A stretch of DNA of 12,115 bases from positions 1 through 12,115 of the forward strand of contig JAKAHF010000014.1 in NCBI GenBank assembly GCA_021815245.1, given 5' to 3'. Positions within the stretch are counted from its first letter, which is position 1, and each line of letters starts with the position of its first letter. The notes below the pieces were generated by a model. That model ran no database searches. It had not been told where the DNA came from and saw nothing but the letters and a program-made list of their open reading frames with translations. This stretch comes from Actinomycetes bacterium (GTDB lineage Bacteria > Actinomycetota > Thermoleophilia > RBG-16-64-13). Positions 5,622 through 12,115 of the stretch are shown here, one piece after another. A program made the translations under genes and the position numbers.

Positions 5622-7574
5622 TCAGACCTCCACACAGATGTTGAAGGCCTCGTGGTTTGCGCTGAAGATCGTCCCTACGTTGTTGCAGTCGCCCACGACG
5701 TAGCTCTCGGGCACCACTTCGAGCAGCGCCTCGAGCGCGGCCGTGTCGGGGCGGAGGCCGAAAGCCAGTACGACGGTGTCGGCCGGCAGTTCGTACGGGC
5801 TTCCGTCGGGCAGGGTGACGGTGACGCCGGTGGGGCTGATGCGCTCGACCGACGCCTGCAGCCGGGTCACGCCGTGCTCCTTGAGGAGGAGGAACAGCGA
5901 GATTCGCACCAGATCGAGCGCCTCCTGGCAGAGGTCTGCGACCGGCAGCACATCGACGATCGTGACCTTCTTGCCCTGCATGGCGAGGCCGAGGGCGCAC
6001 TCCGAACCCGAGAAACCACCGCCGCAGACCACCACGTTGTCACCCACCGGCCTGAGGCCCACGTCGGCCTCCGACACCGTCTGCACGTGCGGCAGGTCGA
6101 CGCCCTCGATCGGCGGCCGCAGCAGCTCCGCTCCGGTTGCGACGATCACAGCGTCGGGCGCCTCCACCGCTATCGCGCTGGGCGTGGCCTCCTTGTTCAG
6201 TACGATGGCCGCGCCTGAAGTCTCGGTAGCGCGGACGGCCCAGTCGGTGTAGCTACGAAAGGTGTCCTTCTGCGGCAGAGCCGAAGCCTCGTAGAGGCGG
6301 CCGCCGAGCCTATCCGACCGCTCCCAGAGGGTCACCTGGTGGCCGCGCTCGCGGAGCGTGCCCGCGGCGGTCATGCCGGCGGGGCCTCCGCCCACGACGA
6401 GCACCCGCTTCTTCTTGCGAGCGAGTGGTATCTCGCGGTACTTGACCTCTCTGCCCGCCTGGGGGTTGACGGCGCAGCGCAGCGCGGCGCCCTTGGCCGG
6501 GCCGCGACAGCATTCGAGACACCCGAGGCACGGCCGTATCTCGGCCGCCTTGCCCAGGCGCGCCTTGGTCACCAGGTCTTGGTCGGCGATCAGCGCCCGA
6601 GCCATGGCCACGACGTCGGCCTTGCCAGAGGCGAGGATCTGCTCGGCCTCGTCGATGCTTGTGACTCGTCCGACCACCGAGACCGGCAGATCGACGCTCC
6701 TCTTGACCTCGGCCGCACGCTCGACGTTGAGCAGGTGGGGCCGATGGTAGCTGGGGATCATGTGGGTCACGGCGTGGGCGCTCATGAAACCGCCGGTCGA
6801 CACCACCACGAGGTCGATGTAGGGAGTGGCCGCGTTGAGGAACTCGATGCGCTCCTCGAGACTGACTCCGCCCTCGATGCGCTCGTCGCCGCTCAGGCGC
6901 AACTCGAGGTTGAAGTCCTTGCCCGCTTCCGCCCGGCAGGCGGCGAGCACCTCCAAGGGGAAGCGCATGCGGTTCTCGGCGTTGCCGCCGTAGTCGTCGG
7001 TGCGATGGTTGAGAAGGGGCGAGAGAAACGAGGCGAACAGGTTCATGTGCGCGCCGTGGATCATGGCCATGTCGAAACCGGCCCTCTTGACGCGGCGCAC
7101 GCAGTCGACCCAGTGCTGCTTGACCTCCGCCATCTCGGCGAGGTCGATCTCCTTGGTCGTCGCGGGATCGTGCATGCCCGCGATGACCGAGGGCGCGAAA
7201 GCCGGCCCGTTCAGCAGACTGCGATCGCTGACGGCCCCGGCATGGGTCAGCTCGACAGACAGTTTGGCTCCGTAGCGATGCACTTCGCCGGCCAGCATCG
7301 AAAGGTCGGCCACGTCGCTGTCGCGGGTGACACTCAGGCAGCCGTAGAAGTCGCGGGCGCGGTCGAAGTCTATCGGGGTCGACCCGATGGTGACCAGCGC
7401 CGCACCCGAGCGGGCCTGGGCGCCGAGAAACTCCACGAGATCGGGGTTGGAGGCTCCACTGACGGTCTCAGCATGACCTGAGACGATGGGCGAGAACTGG
7501 ATGCGGTTCTTCAGGGTCATGCTGCCGATGCGGATCGGCCGGAACACGTGCGGGTACGGGGTCGCGAAGGACAT
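5622..7574 (-). CDS. Old Yellow Enzyme-type FMN/4Fe-4S/FAD oxidoreductase (2,4-dienoyl-CoA reductase family)
   Basis: This 650-residue cytosolic enzyme has full family length. Residues 1-345 form an FMN TIM barrel with LTHAG (109-113) and the signature region 173-202, ending RTDDYGGNAENR. A 4Fe-4S site follows: Cys349, Cys352, Cys355 or Cys356, and Cys367, before VNP. The FAD-binding GGGPAG (395-400) and NAD(P)-binding GGGFSGSE (518-525) Rossmann loops follow, then a C-terminal GDCNNVG block that closes the FAD site. Relatives move hydride from NAD(P)H through FAD and Fe-S to FMN to reduce enones, enoyl-CoAs or related compounds, or demethylate amines. Unusually, the barrel motif HGAHGYL reads HGAHMNLF, so the family's common Tyr is Asn. 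AAGGAG lies 6 nt before ATG 7574. The substrate is unknown; bile-acid or phenylacrylate-type roles cannot be distinguished. Confidence 0.93.
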   Translation of the reverse strand: MSFATPYPHVFRPIRIGSMTLKNRIQFSPIVSGHAETVSGASNPDLVEFLGAQARSGAALVTIGSTPIDFDRARDFYGCLSVTRDSDVADLSMLAGEVHRYGAKLSVELTHAGAVSDRSLLNGPAFAPSVIAGMHDPATTKEIDLAEMAEVKQHWVDCVRRVKRAGFDMAMIHGAHMNLFASFLSPLLNHRTDDYGGNAENRMRFPLEVLAACRAEAGKDFNLELRLSGDERIEGGVSLEERIEFLNAATPYIDLVVVSTGGFMSAHAVTHMIPSYHRPHLLNVERAAEVKRSVDLPVSVVGRVTSIDEAEQILASGKADVVAMARALIADQDLVTKARLGKAAEIRPCLGCLECCRGPAKGAALRCAVNPQAGREVKYREIPLARKKKRVLVVGGGPAGMTAAGTLRERGHQVTLWERSDRLGGRLYEASALPQKDTFRSYTDWAVRATETSGAAIVLNKEATPSAIAVEAPDAVIVATGAELLRPPIEGVDLPHVQTVSEADVGLRPVGDNVVVCGGGFSGSECALGLAMQGKKVTIVDVLPVADLCQEALDLVRISLFLLLKEHGVTRLQASVERISPTGVTVTLPDGSPYELPADTVVLAFGLRPDTAALEALLEVVPESYVVGDCNNVGTIFSANHEAFNICVEV

Positions 7575-7606
7575 TCTCGGCTCCTTGGATCGGGCGGCAT
7601 GACCCT

Positions 7607-7638
7607 CGCGCGGCTCGAGAACCAGACTCGATCGCGCG
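7607..7638 (-). other. Imperfect G/C hairpin in the flavoprotein gene's leader
   Basis: CGCGCG (7607-7612) and CTCGAG (7614-7619) face CTCGA (7627-7631) and CGCGCG (7633-7638), giving an imperfect stem of about 11 bp around a 7-nt loop. It lies 33-64 nt upstream of the flavoprotein ATG on the minus strand. In G/C-rich DNA this may be chance. A possible minus-strand -10 (TATCAT, complement of 7668-7673) stands further upstream, but no matching -35 is at normal spacing. Confidence 0.25.
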
Positions 7639-7810
7639 GGGATTCTCCATTTGACCAGCTCTCCGCGATGATAACGCCGATGCGACCTTCAGACCGCAAA
7701 CCGGAGCGGACGCGACGTGTGTGCCACGAGGCCAAGCGGCCGCCCCGGCCGGCCCGCCAAGAAGCCGCTCATGTTCCCCGACAACAGTTCGTCAAGCGAG
7801 CGGAGGCTCA

Positions 7811-7839
7811 TTGACAGGTCGCCGAAGTTGTCGTATCGT
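7811..7839 (+). promoter_or_regulatory. Strong sigma70-type promoter of the hydrolase cassette
   Basis: A perfect TTGACA (7811-7816) is followed after exactly 17 bp by TATCGT (7834-7839), which keeps the key T, A and final T of the -10 box. The predicted start point, near 7846, lies inside the palindrome listed next. The transcript leader would be about 83 nt before ATG 7929, which rules out the in-frame TTG at 7845 as the hydrolase start. Confidence 0.7.
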
Positions 7840-7841
7840 GC

Positions 7842-7863
7842 TTATTGAGCAAACGCTCAGTAA
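7842..7863. promoter_or_regulatory. TetR-style operator palindrome at the cassette promoter
   Basis: TTATTGAGC (7842-7850) and GCTCAGTAA (7855-7863) are inverted arms matching at 8 of 9 positions around the 4-nt centre AAAC. The core TGAGC-N4-GCTCA resembles operators of TetR-family repressors of acyl-CoA and xenobiotic catabolism. It covers the predicted transcription start, the normal place for a repressor that blocks initiation. No TetR gene is in this window, so the regulator would be encoded elsewhere. Family assignment is inference from the site's shape. Confidence 0.6.
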
Positions 7864-7928
7864 ACAGTGACCCGAGGTGCGGGTCGACGGAAAAGAGGGC
7901 AAGGGCTCCCGTATGGAAAGTAGGCAGG

Positions 7929-9620
7929 ATGGCTGATAGCAGCAAGTACAAGGCCTCTCAACCCGAGTACGAAGTGATCGTCGACAGGGATGTCTTCGTC
8001 ACCGCTCGTGACGGTGTCGGCTTGGCGATCGACATCTACCGGCCGGCCGGGCCGGGCAAGTTCCCGGCACTGCTCACCATGTCGCCCTACGGCAAAGACG
8101 CGCAGATGTTCGAGACGCCTCCGCAGCCATTCGGCAAGTCGATCTTCGAGGCCTCGATCGAGTGCGGCGACGCCTACTGGTATGCCAGGCGCGGCTACGT
8201 CTACGTCATCGCCGACCTGCGTGGCATCGGGCACTCAGAAGGTGTCTACGAGGGACTCTTCTCACCGCACGAAGGTCAAGACGGCTATGACATCGTAGAA
8301 TGGCTTGCCAAGCAATCGTGGTGCGACGGAAAGGTCGGCTTGGCCGGCATCTGCTACTTCTCGTCGATGCAGCTGCACACCGCCGTCGAGCAACCGCCCA
8401 GCCTCGTGTGCATGGCGCCCTGGGAGATCTTCGGTGACGATCTCTACAACCACGGCCAGTATGAGGGCGGCGTCTTCAACATCTTCCTCTACGGCCTCTA
8501 CACGGGCACCTATCCGGCCCGCTGCGGCTACGCTCCCAACGACGTGCGCTCCTGGATGGAGATGTACACGCCCAAGGAAGAGCTGAAGAAGATGGTCGAG
8601 GAGGCTATGGCCGATCCCGACCTGAAGCAGTACCCGTACCTCTATCACCTGCTGCTCTATCCGAAGAAGAATCCCATCCTGTTCGACTTCATGCTCCACA
8701 AGAACGACGGCCCTTACTACCGCGAGCGCTCGGTCTCTGAGCGGCTCGACAAGATCAACGTGCCCTGCTACGTGGGCGGCCCGCTGTTCAGCTTCTTCTC
8801 GCAGCCGCAGATCAACGTCTTCAACCGGGTCAACGTGCCCAAGAAGATGTTCCTGTACACCGACATGGGCACTCGCCCCTGGCGCGCCCATCACGACGAA
8901 CTGCTCCGCTGGTACGACTACTGGCTCAAGGGCTACGAGACCGGCATCATGGACGAGGCCCCCGTGCGCTATTCGACGACCGGCCTCGAGAAGTGGCAGA
9001 ACGCTCAGCAGTGGCCGCTCGAGAACACGCAGTGGACCGACTTCTACTTCCAGAGCCTCGAAGGTTTGGCGCTCACGCCCGACTGCCATAATCCCGAGCC
9101 CGATGCCTTCGTGCAACAACCTCTGTTCGTGACCGAGAAGCGTGCCCGCGTGACCTACGTCAGCCCGCCGCTCGCCGACGATCTGCAGGTGACCGGGCCG
9201 CCTCGGGTGACGTTCTATGCGGCGATCGATCAGCCCGACACCAAGTGGCGCATCGAAGTGCGTGAGGCTTCGTCCGACGCAATCTATCCGCTGGCCTCAG
9301 GCTGGCTTCGCGCGCAGCACCGCACGCTCGCGCCCGAGCGCACGACTCCGTGGGAGATCGCGCACGACCATACCAAGGACGTGCCGATAGTCCCGGGCGA
9401 GATCAACGAGTATGTGGCTCAGCTGCGCCCCATGTCGCACCAGTTCAAGCGCGGCGATCGTATCAAGGTGGAGATCTCGGCGATCGACATCCCGACCGAC
9501 ATCGAGACCTACGACGTCATGTGGCATGTCTGCAACGCCGTGACGACCGTACACAAGGTCTACCGCGACGCCGAGTATCCGTCACGCATGTCGCTACCGG
9601 TGATTCCCAAGAAGGCATAG
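7929..9620 (+). CDS. CocE/NonD family alpha/beta-hydrolase with Cys at the nucleophile position
   Basis: This 563-residue protein has the two-part CocE/NonD layout: an alpha/beta-hydrolase domain (about 15-335), then a C-terminal jelly-roll domain (X-Pro dipeptidyl-peptidase C-terminal type, about 365-555). Family marks are RDGVGLAIDIYRP, SPYGKD (its Tyr is the likely oxyanion-hole residue), DLRGIGHSEG and RWYDYWLKG. The nucleophile elbow, normally G-x-S-Y, reads GICYF, placing Cys142 where Ser is expected. The Asp of the usual G-G-W-Y-D block is also missing (GGPLFSFF, 283-290); His321/322 are possible bases. Relatives hydrolyse esters and amides, but the substrate here is unknown. No signal peptide is seen. 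ATG 7929 has only a weak purine site, and a tiny frame MESRQDG (7913-7936) overlaps the start. It is the first gene of the cassette. Confidence 0.88.
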   Translation: MADSSKYKASQPEYEVIVDRDVFVTARDGVGLAIDIYRPAGPGKFPALLTMSPYGKDAQMFETPPQPFGKSIFEASIECGDAYWYARRGYVYVIADLRGIGHSEGVYEGLFSPHEGQDGYDIVEWLAKQSWCDGKVGLAGICYFSSMQLHTAVEQPPSLVCMAPWEIFGDDLYNHGQYEGGVFNIFLYGLYTGTYPARCGYAPNDVRSWMEMYTPKEELKKMVEEAMADPDLKQYPYLYHLLLYPKKNPILFDFMLHKNDGPYYRERSVSERLDKINVPCYVGGPLFSFFSQPQINVFNRVNVPKKMFLYTDMGTRPWRAHHDELLRWYDYWLKGYETGIMDEAPVRYSTTGLEKWQNAQQWPLENTQWTDFYFQSLEGLALTPDCHNPEPDAFVQQPLFVTEKRARVTYVSPPLADDLQVTGPPRVTFYAAIDQPDTKWRIEVREASSDAIYPLASGWLRAQHRTLAPERTTPWEIAHDHTKDVPIVPGEINEYVAQLRPMSHQFKRGDRIKVEISAIDIPTDIETYDVMWHVCNAVTTVHKVYRDAEYPSRMSLPVIPKKA

Positions 9621-9653
9621 TGGCCACCGGTTAGAGACCCCTTGTCGTGCGGA

Positions 9654-9689
9654 GCGCGGGCTCTCCCATCCCGGCGGGAGAGTCCGCGC
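9654..9689 (+). terminator. Long 14-bp hairpin between the two hydrolase genes
   Basis: Positions 9654-9667 pair with 9676-9689 in a 14-bp stem, perfect apart from one G-U pair, around the 8-nt loop ATCCCGGC. It starts 33 nt after the first hydrolase stop. The tail (CCGCTTCATTC) has few T residues, so termination would be weak or partial. It may instead protect the upstream message's 3' end. No clear promoter follows before the second gene, which suggests read-through with reduced downstream expression. Confidence 0.55.
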
Positions 9690-9766
9690 CCGCTTCATTC
9701 TCCGCGGGTGGTGACGGCGCCCCGAGCGGATGCCACACTCCGCGGCCCGACGCTAGGAGGTAGACG

Positions 9767-11512
9767 GTGCATTCGAAGACCCTGAAGCCCGAGATCATGC
9801 GCACCATGCTTCCCGCGGGCTTTCCGGCCGAAAGGCTGAGCAAGCCGCGGTACGGCACTACGGTACAGCGCGATGTGATGATCCCCATGCGTGACGGCAC
9901 GCTCATCGCCGCCAACATCTACCGGCCCGACGCACCCGGCAGGTTCCCGGCGCTACACGCGGCCGACTCCTACCAGAAAGATCTCGATCACCTGCCGTTG
10001 GTGCCCATGTTCCACATGCGCGAGACGAACGACATCGACTACTTCGTGTCGCGGGGATACGTTTTCGTGCATACCGACTCGCGGGGCACGGGCCATTCGC
10101 CCACCGGTCAGTGGGATCTCTTCGGTCGCGAGATGCAGAACGACCTCTACGACATGACCGAGTGGATCGCCGTGCAGACGTGGTGTGACGGCAACGTCGG
10201 CATGCTCGGCGAGTCGCTGCTCGCGTGGAGCCAGTGGTTCTGCGCCGTGCAGCAGCCGCCGAGTCTCAAGTGCATCCTGCCCTGGGACGCCGGCGCCGAT
10301 CTCTATCGCGATGTCGCCTTTCACGGCGGCATCATGTCGGTGGGCTTCCCGACGGCCTGGAACATGTGGGAGATCCGCGGGCACTACCGCCTGGGCATCC
10401 CCGATCGGTTCGGCACGCCCGCTCCCAATCCCGAGATGGGCAAGTGGGACATGGTCTGGAACGTCATGAACCATCCCACGCACGACGAGTTCTGGCAGTT
10501 GCGCAATCCCGATTTCAAGAAGATCAAGGTGCCGGTGTTCGTGGTCGGCGCCCTCCACAAGGTCGGTCTGCACCTGCGCGGTGTGGTGCGTGGCTACGAG
10601 GAGCTGGAGGTCCCCAAGAAGATGATGCTCGTGCACGGTCTCATCGACGGTGACGAGATGGCCATCTACAACTCGCCCGAGATGCAACTGCTCATGCTGC
10701 GTTGGTATGATCACTGGCTGAAGGGCAACGATACCGGCATGATGGACGAACCGCCGGTCGAGATCTTCGTGCGCGGGGCCGACGAGTATCGTTTTGTGGA
10801 CGATTGGCCGCTGCCGAACACCGACTATCGCAAGCTCTACTTCAACAGCGCCAAGAGCGGGGCCGTGGAATCGCTCAACGACGGCAGCCTCTCCTGGGAG
10901 CCTCCGACGGAGGCGCCGGGCAGCGCGGGCGGTTCGTTCAGCTACTCCTATCCCGACCAGGACTGGATGCACTTCTCGGGTGGCGGCACGGCCGTGATCG
11001 AGGAGAACGGTGTGATCTACGGCCAGCGGCGCATCCCGACCTTCACGAGCGCTCCCCTGGAGGAAGACCTGCAGATCGCTGGCAACACGGTGCTCGTGCT
11101 CTATGCCTCGTCGGACCAGTTGAACACCGACTTCTGCGTTCGTCTCGTCGACCAGTTGCCCGACGACCAGCAGGTGCCCGGCATGCCGCCCGCGGGCGTC
11201 ATCCTCACCCGCGGCTGGCTCAAGGCGTCACATGCCTGCACCAAGAGCGAGGAGCTGTCGAAGCCACACCGGCCCTACTACCTTCACGACAAGCCTCAGT
11301 GCATCGAACCGGGCAAGATCTACAAGTATGAGATCGAGATCTGGTCGACGAGCAACCTGTTCAAGAAGGGGCATCGCATCCGCATCGACGTGGCCTGCGG
11401 CGATTCGCCGCCCCTCGATTTCGGCGGGCACTACTACGGCATCAAGGTGGGCACCGACACCTACTACCATGATGCCGAGCATGCGTCGCACGTGATTCTC
11501 CCTGCCGTATGA
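9767..11512 (+). CDS. CocE/NonD family alpha/beta-hydrolase, second paralogue
   Basis: This 581-residue protein is a divergent paralogue of the preceding hydrolase with the same layout: catalytic domain, then C-terminal jelly roll. It keeps the nucleophile Ser150 in GMLGESLLAWSQW, with RDGTLIAANIYRP, SYQKD (likely oxyanion Tyr), TDSRGTGHS and RWYDHWLKG. The usual Asp block and G-P-W-S-H block are not recognisable; the equivalent region reads ALHKVGLHLRG (262-272) and VHGLIDGDE (289-297), so His269 or His290 and Asp294 or Asp296 would have to complete any triad. A branch of the family with such altered blocks is known to me from memory. GTG 9767 is chosen because TAGGAGG lies 6 nt upstream. 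The stop overlaps the next gene's ATG (ATGA). Ester or amide hydrolysis is likely, with unknown substrate; a cytosolic location is inferred from the lack of a signal peptide. Confidence 0.9.
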   Translation: MHSKTLKPEIMRTMLPAGFPAERLSKPRYGTTVQRDVMIPMRDGTLIAANIYRPDAPGRFPALHAADSYQKDLDHLPLVPMFHMRETNDIDYFVSRGYVFVHTDSRGTGHSPTGQWDLFGREMQNDLYDMTEWIAVQTWCDGNVGMLGESLLAWSQWFCAVQQPPSLKCILPWDAGADLYRDVAFHGGIMSVGFPTAWNMWEIRGHYRLGIPDRFGTPAPNPEMGKWDMVWNVMNHPTHDEFWQLRNPDFKKIKVPVFVVGALHKVGLHLRGVVRGYEELEVPKKMMLVHGLIDGDEMAIYNSPEMQLLMLRWYDHWLKGNDTGMMDEPPVEIFVRGADEYRFVDDWPLPNTDYRKLYFNSAKSGAVESLNDGSLSWEPPTEAPGSAGGSFSYSYPDQDWMHFSGGGTAVIEENGVIYGQRRIPTFTSAPLEEDLQIAGNTVLVLYASSDQLNTDFCVRLVDQLPDDQQVPGMPPAGVILTRGWLKASHACTKSEELSKPHRPYYLHDKPQCIEPGKIYKYEIEIWSTSNLFKKGHRIRIDVACGDSPPLDFGGHYYGIKVGTDTYYHDAEHASHVILPAV

Positions 11513-12115
11513 AGCCGCGAACAGTGGTACTGAACTCCCGGCCGCAGGCGATCGACATCGATCTCGATAGAACGGCGGTCGTCTGCATCGACATGCAGAA
11601 TGCCTTCGTACGCGAGGGTGGCATGTTCGATCTTGCGGGGTGGCCGACGGAGGGGGCGCGCGCCAAGATAGAACCGTGCCACCGTGTCATAGAAGCCGCG
11701 CGCGCCGCGGGGGTGAAGGTCGTCTTCGTCAAGATGAGCTTCAAACCCGGTCTGACCAACGCCGGTGGCCCCGACTCGCCGAACTACCACAAAGAGATCG
11801 GCATGGTGCTCATGCGCGAGCACCCCGAGTTCACCGAGCAGTCGATCGTCCAGGGCACCTGGGGCGAGAAGATCATCGACGAGTTGGCGCCGCTCCCCGG
11901 CGAGCCGGTCATCAGCAAGCAGCGCTACAGCGGCTTCGTCGGCACCGACCTCGACCTGGTGCTGAAGACCCTGGGCATCAGGTACTGCATGTTCATCGGC
12001 GGGGCGACCAACGTCTGCGTGGCCACGACTCTCATGGATGCCTACTCGCACGACTACTGGCCTATATTGGTATCAGACGCCGTGTTCACGCAGTGCCCGC
12101 CGGTGACGGTCGAAG
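11509..12115 (+). CDS. Isochorismatase-fold cysteine amidohydrolase, RutB-like (3' end outside window)
   Basis: The first 202 residues are present, with no stop before the window ends. The isochorismatase-type cysteine hydrolase triad is complete: Asp28 in CIDMQNAF, Lys137 in SKQRYSGF, and Cys170 in GGATNVCV. Long stretches closely recall E. coli RutB, which cleaves peroxyureidoacrylate in pyrimidine breakdown: SRPQAI near the start, FDLAGWP, AGGPDSPNYHKE, then YSGFVGTDLDLVLKTLGIR. No other rut gene is seen, so a ureide, biuret-like or carbamoyl amide substrate is a broader inference. The ATG overlaps the previous stop as ATGA, implying translational coupling to the second hydrolase, and there is no separate strong ribosome site. 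About 20-40 residues are probably missing, judging from family length. Confidence 0.9.
   Translation, partial: MKPRTVVLNSRPQAIDIDLDRTAVVCIDMQNAFVREGGMFDLAGWPTEGARAKIEPCHRVIEAARAAGVKVVFVKMSFKPGLTNAGGPDSPNYHKEIGMVLMREHPEFTEQSIVQGTWGEKIIDELAPLPGEPVISKQRYSGFVGTDLDLVLKTLGIRYCMFIGGATNVCVATTLMDAYSHDYWPILVSDAVFTQCPPVTVE

Noticed and set aside
6339..7481. 380-codon plus-strand frame opposite the flavoprotein
   Set aside because: Antisense shadow caused by G/C-rich third positions; the minus strand carries all cofactor motifs.
7548..7814. 88-codon plus-strand frame in the intergenic region
   Set aside because: Arg/Pro-rich, low-complexity translation, overlaps the flavoprotein start, and ends at the cassette promoter; more likely non-coding.
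7845..7928. TTG 7845 as start of the first hydrolase
   Set aside because: It falls at the predicted transcription start and within the operator palindrome; the encoded residues do not look like the family N-terminus.
8262..9119. 285-codon minus-strand frame opposite the first hydrolase
   Set aside because: Same antisense effect; it overlaps conserved hydrolase sequence throughout.
9953..10972. 339-codon minus-strand frame opposite the second hydrolase
   Set aside because: Antisense shadow; composition rich in His, Arg, Val and Leu without motifs or a ribosome site.
1..12115. CRISPR arrays, tRNA or rRNA genes, insertion sequences
   Set aside because: No regularly spaced repeats, cloverleaf-like segments, rRNA stretches, transposase motifs or terminal repeats were seen by eye.

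Overview
The window is gene-dense, high-G+C bacterial DNA with strong third-position G/C preference, TTG and GTG starts, and purine-rich Shine-Dalgarno sites (AAGGAGG, TAGGAGG). The gene mix is an Fe-S Old Yellow Enzyme-type flavoprotein, a nitroreductase, an OFA-type transporter and a cytidylate kinase-like protein. This fits an anaerobic or microaerobic bacterium, perhaps an actinobacterium of the Coriobacteriia type. That placement is inference from gene content only; no rRNA, tRNA, CRISPR array or mobile element was seen.

Layout. (1) 1-2766, plus strand: a TATAAT -10 box, then a cytidylate kinase-like protein, an OFA/MFS transporter and an FMN nitroreductase, spaced like an operon (gaps of 10 and 30 nt). 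(2) 2769-4524, minus strand: a PiT phosphate permease followed 13 nt later by its DUF47/PhoU-like partner. (3) 4525-4724: a divergent regulatory region with a perfect ATATCGATAT palindrome and two GTTAACGTT repeats 22 bp apart. It leads into a plus-strand ArsR repressor that has the As(III)-type CVC motif (4725-5072). (4) 5115-7574, minus strand: a 650-residue FMN/4Fe-4S/FAD oxidoreductase of the 2,4-dienoyl-CoA reductase type, then a small six-cysteine protein of unknown function. (5) 7575-7928: a 354-nt intergenic region holding a clear promoter (TTGACA, 17 bp, TATCGT) whose start point falls in a TetR-style palindrome. (6) 7929-12115, plus strand: two tandem, divergent CocE/NonD-family hydrolases, then an isochorismatase-fold cysteine amidohydrolase closely resembling RutB. 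The third gene starts by an ATGA overlap and runs off the window.

How the parts may work together. PiT and DUF47 form a low-affinity phosphate uptake unit. PiT-type carriers also admit arsenate, so an arsenic-type ArsR beside them makes sense even though no efflux pump or arsenate reductase is present. The three-hydrolase cassette is the most interesting unit. It appears to be a regulated catabolic module for ester or amide substrates, and its first enzyme has Cys where the family normally has the nucleophilic Ser. The transporter, nitroreductase and flavoprotein nearby could belong to the same anaerobic small-molecule metabolism, but nothing in the sequence links them directly.
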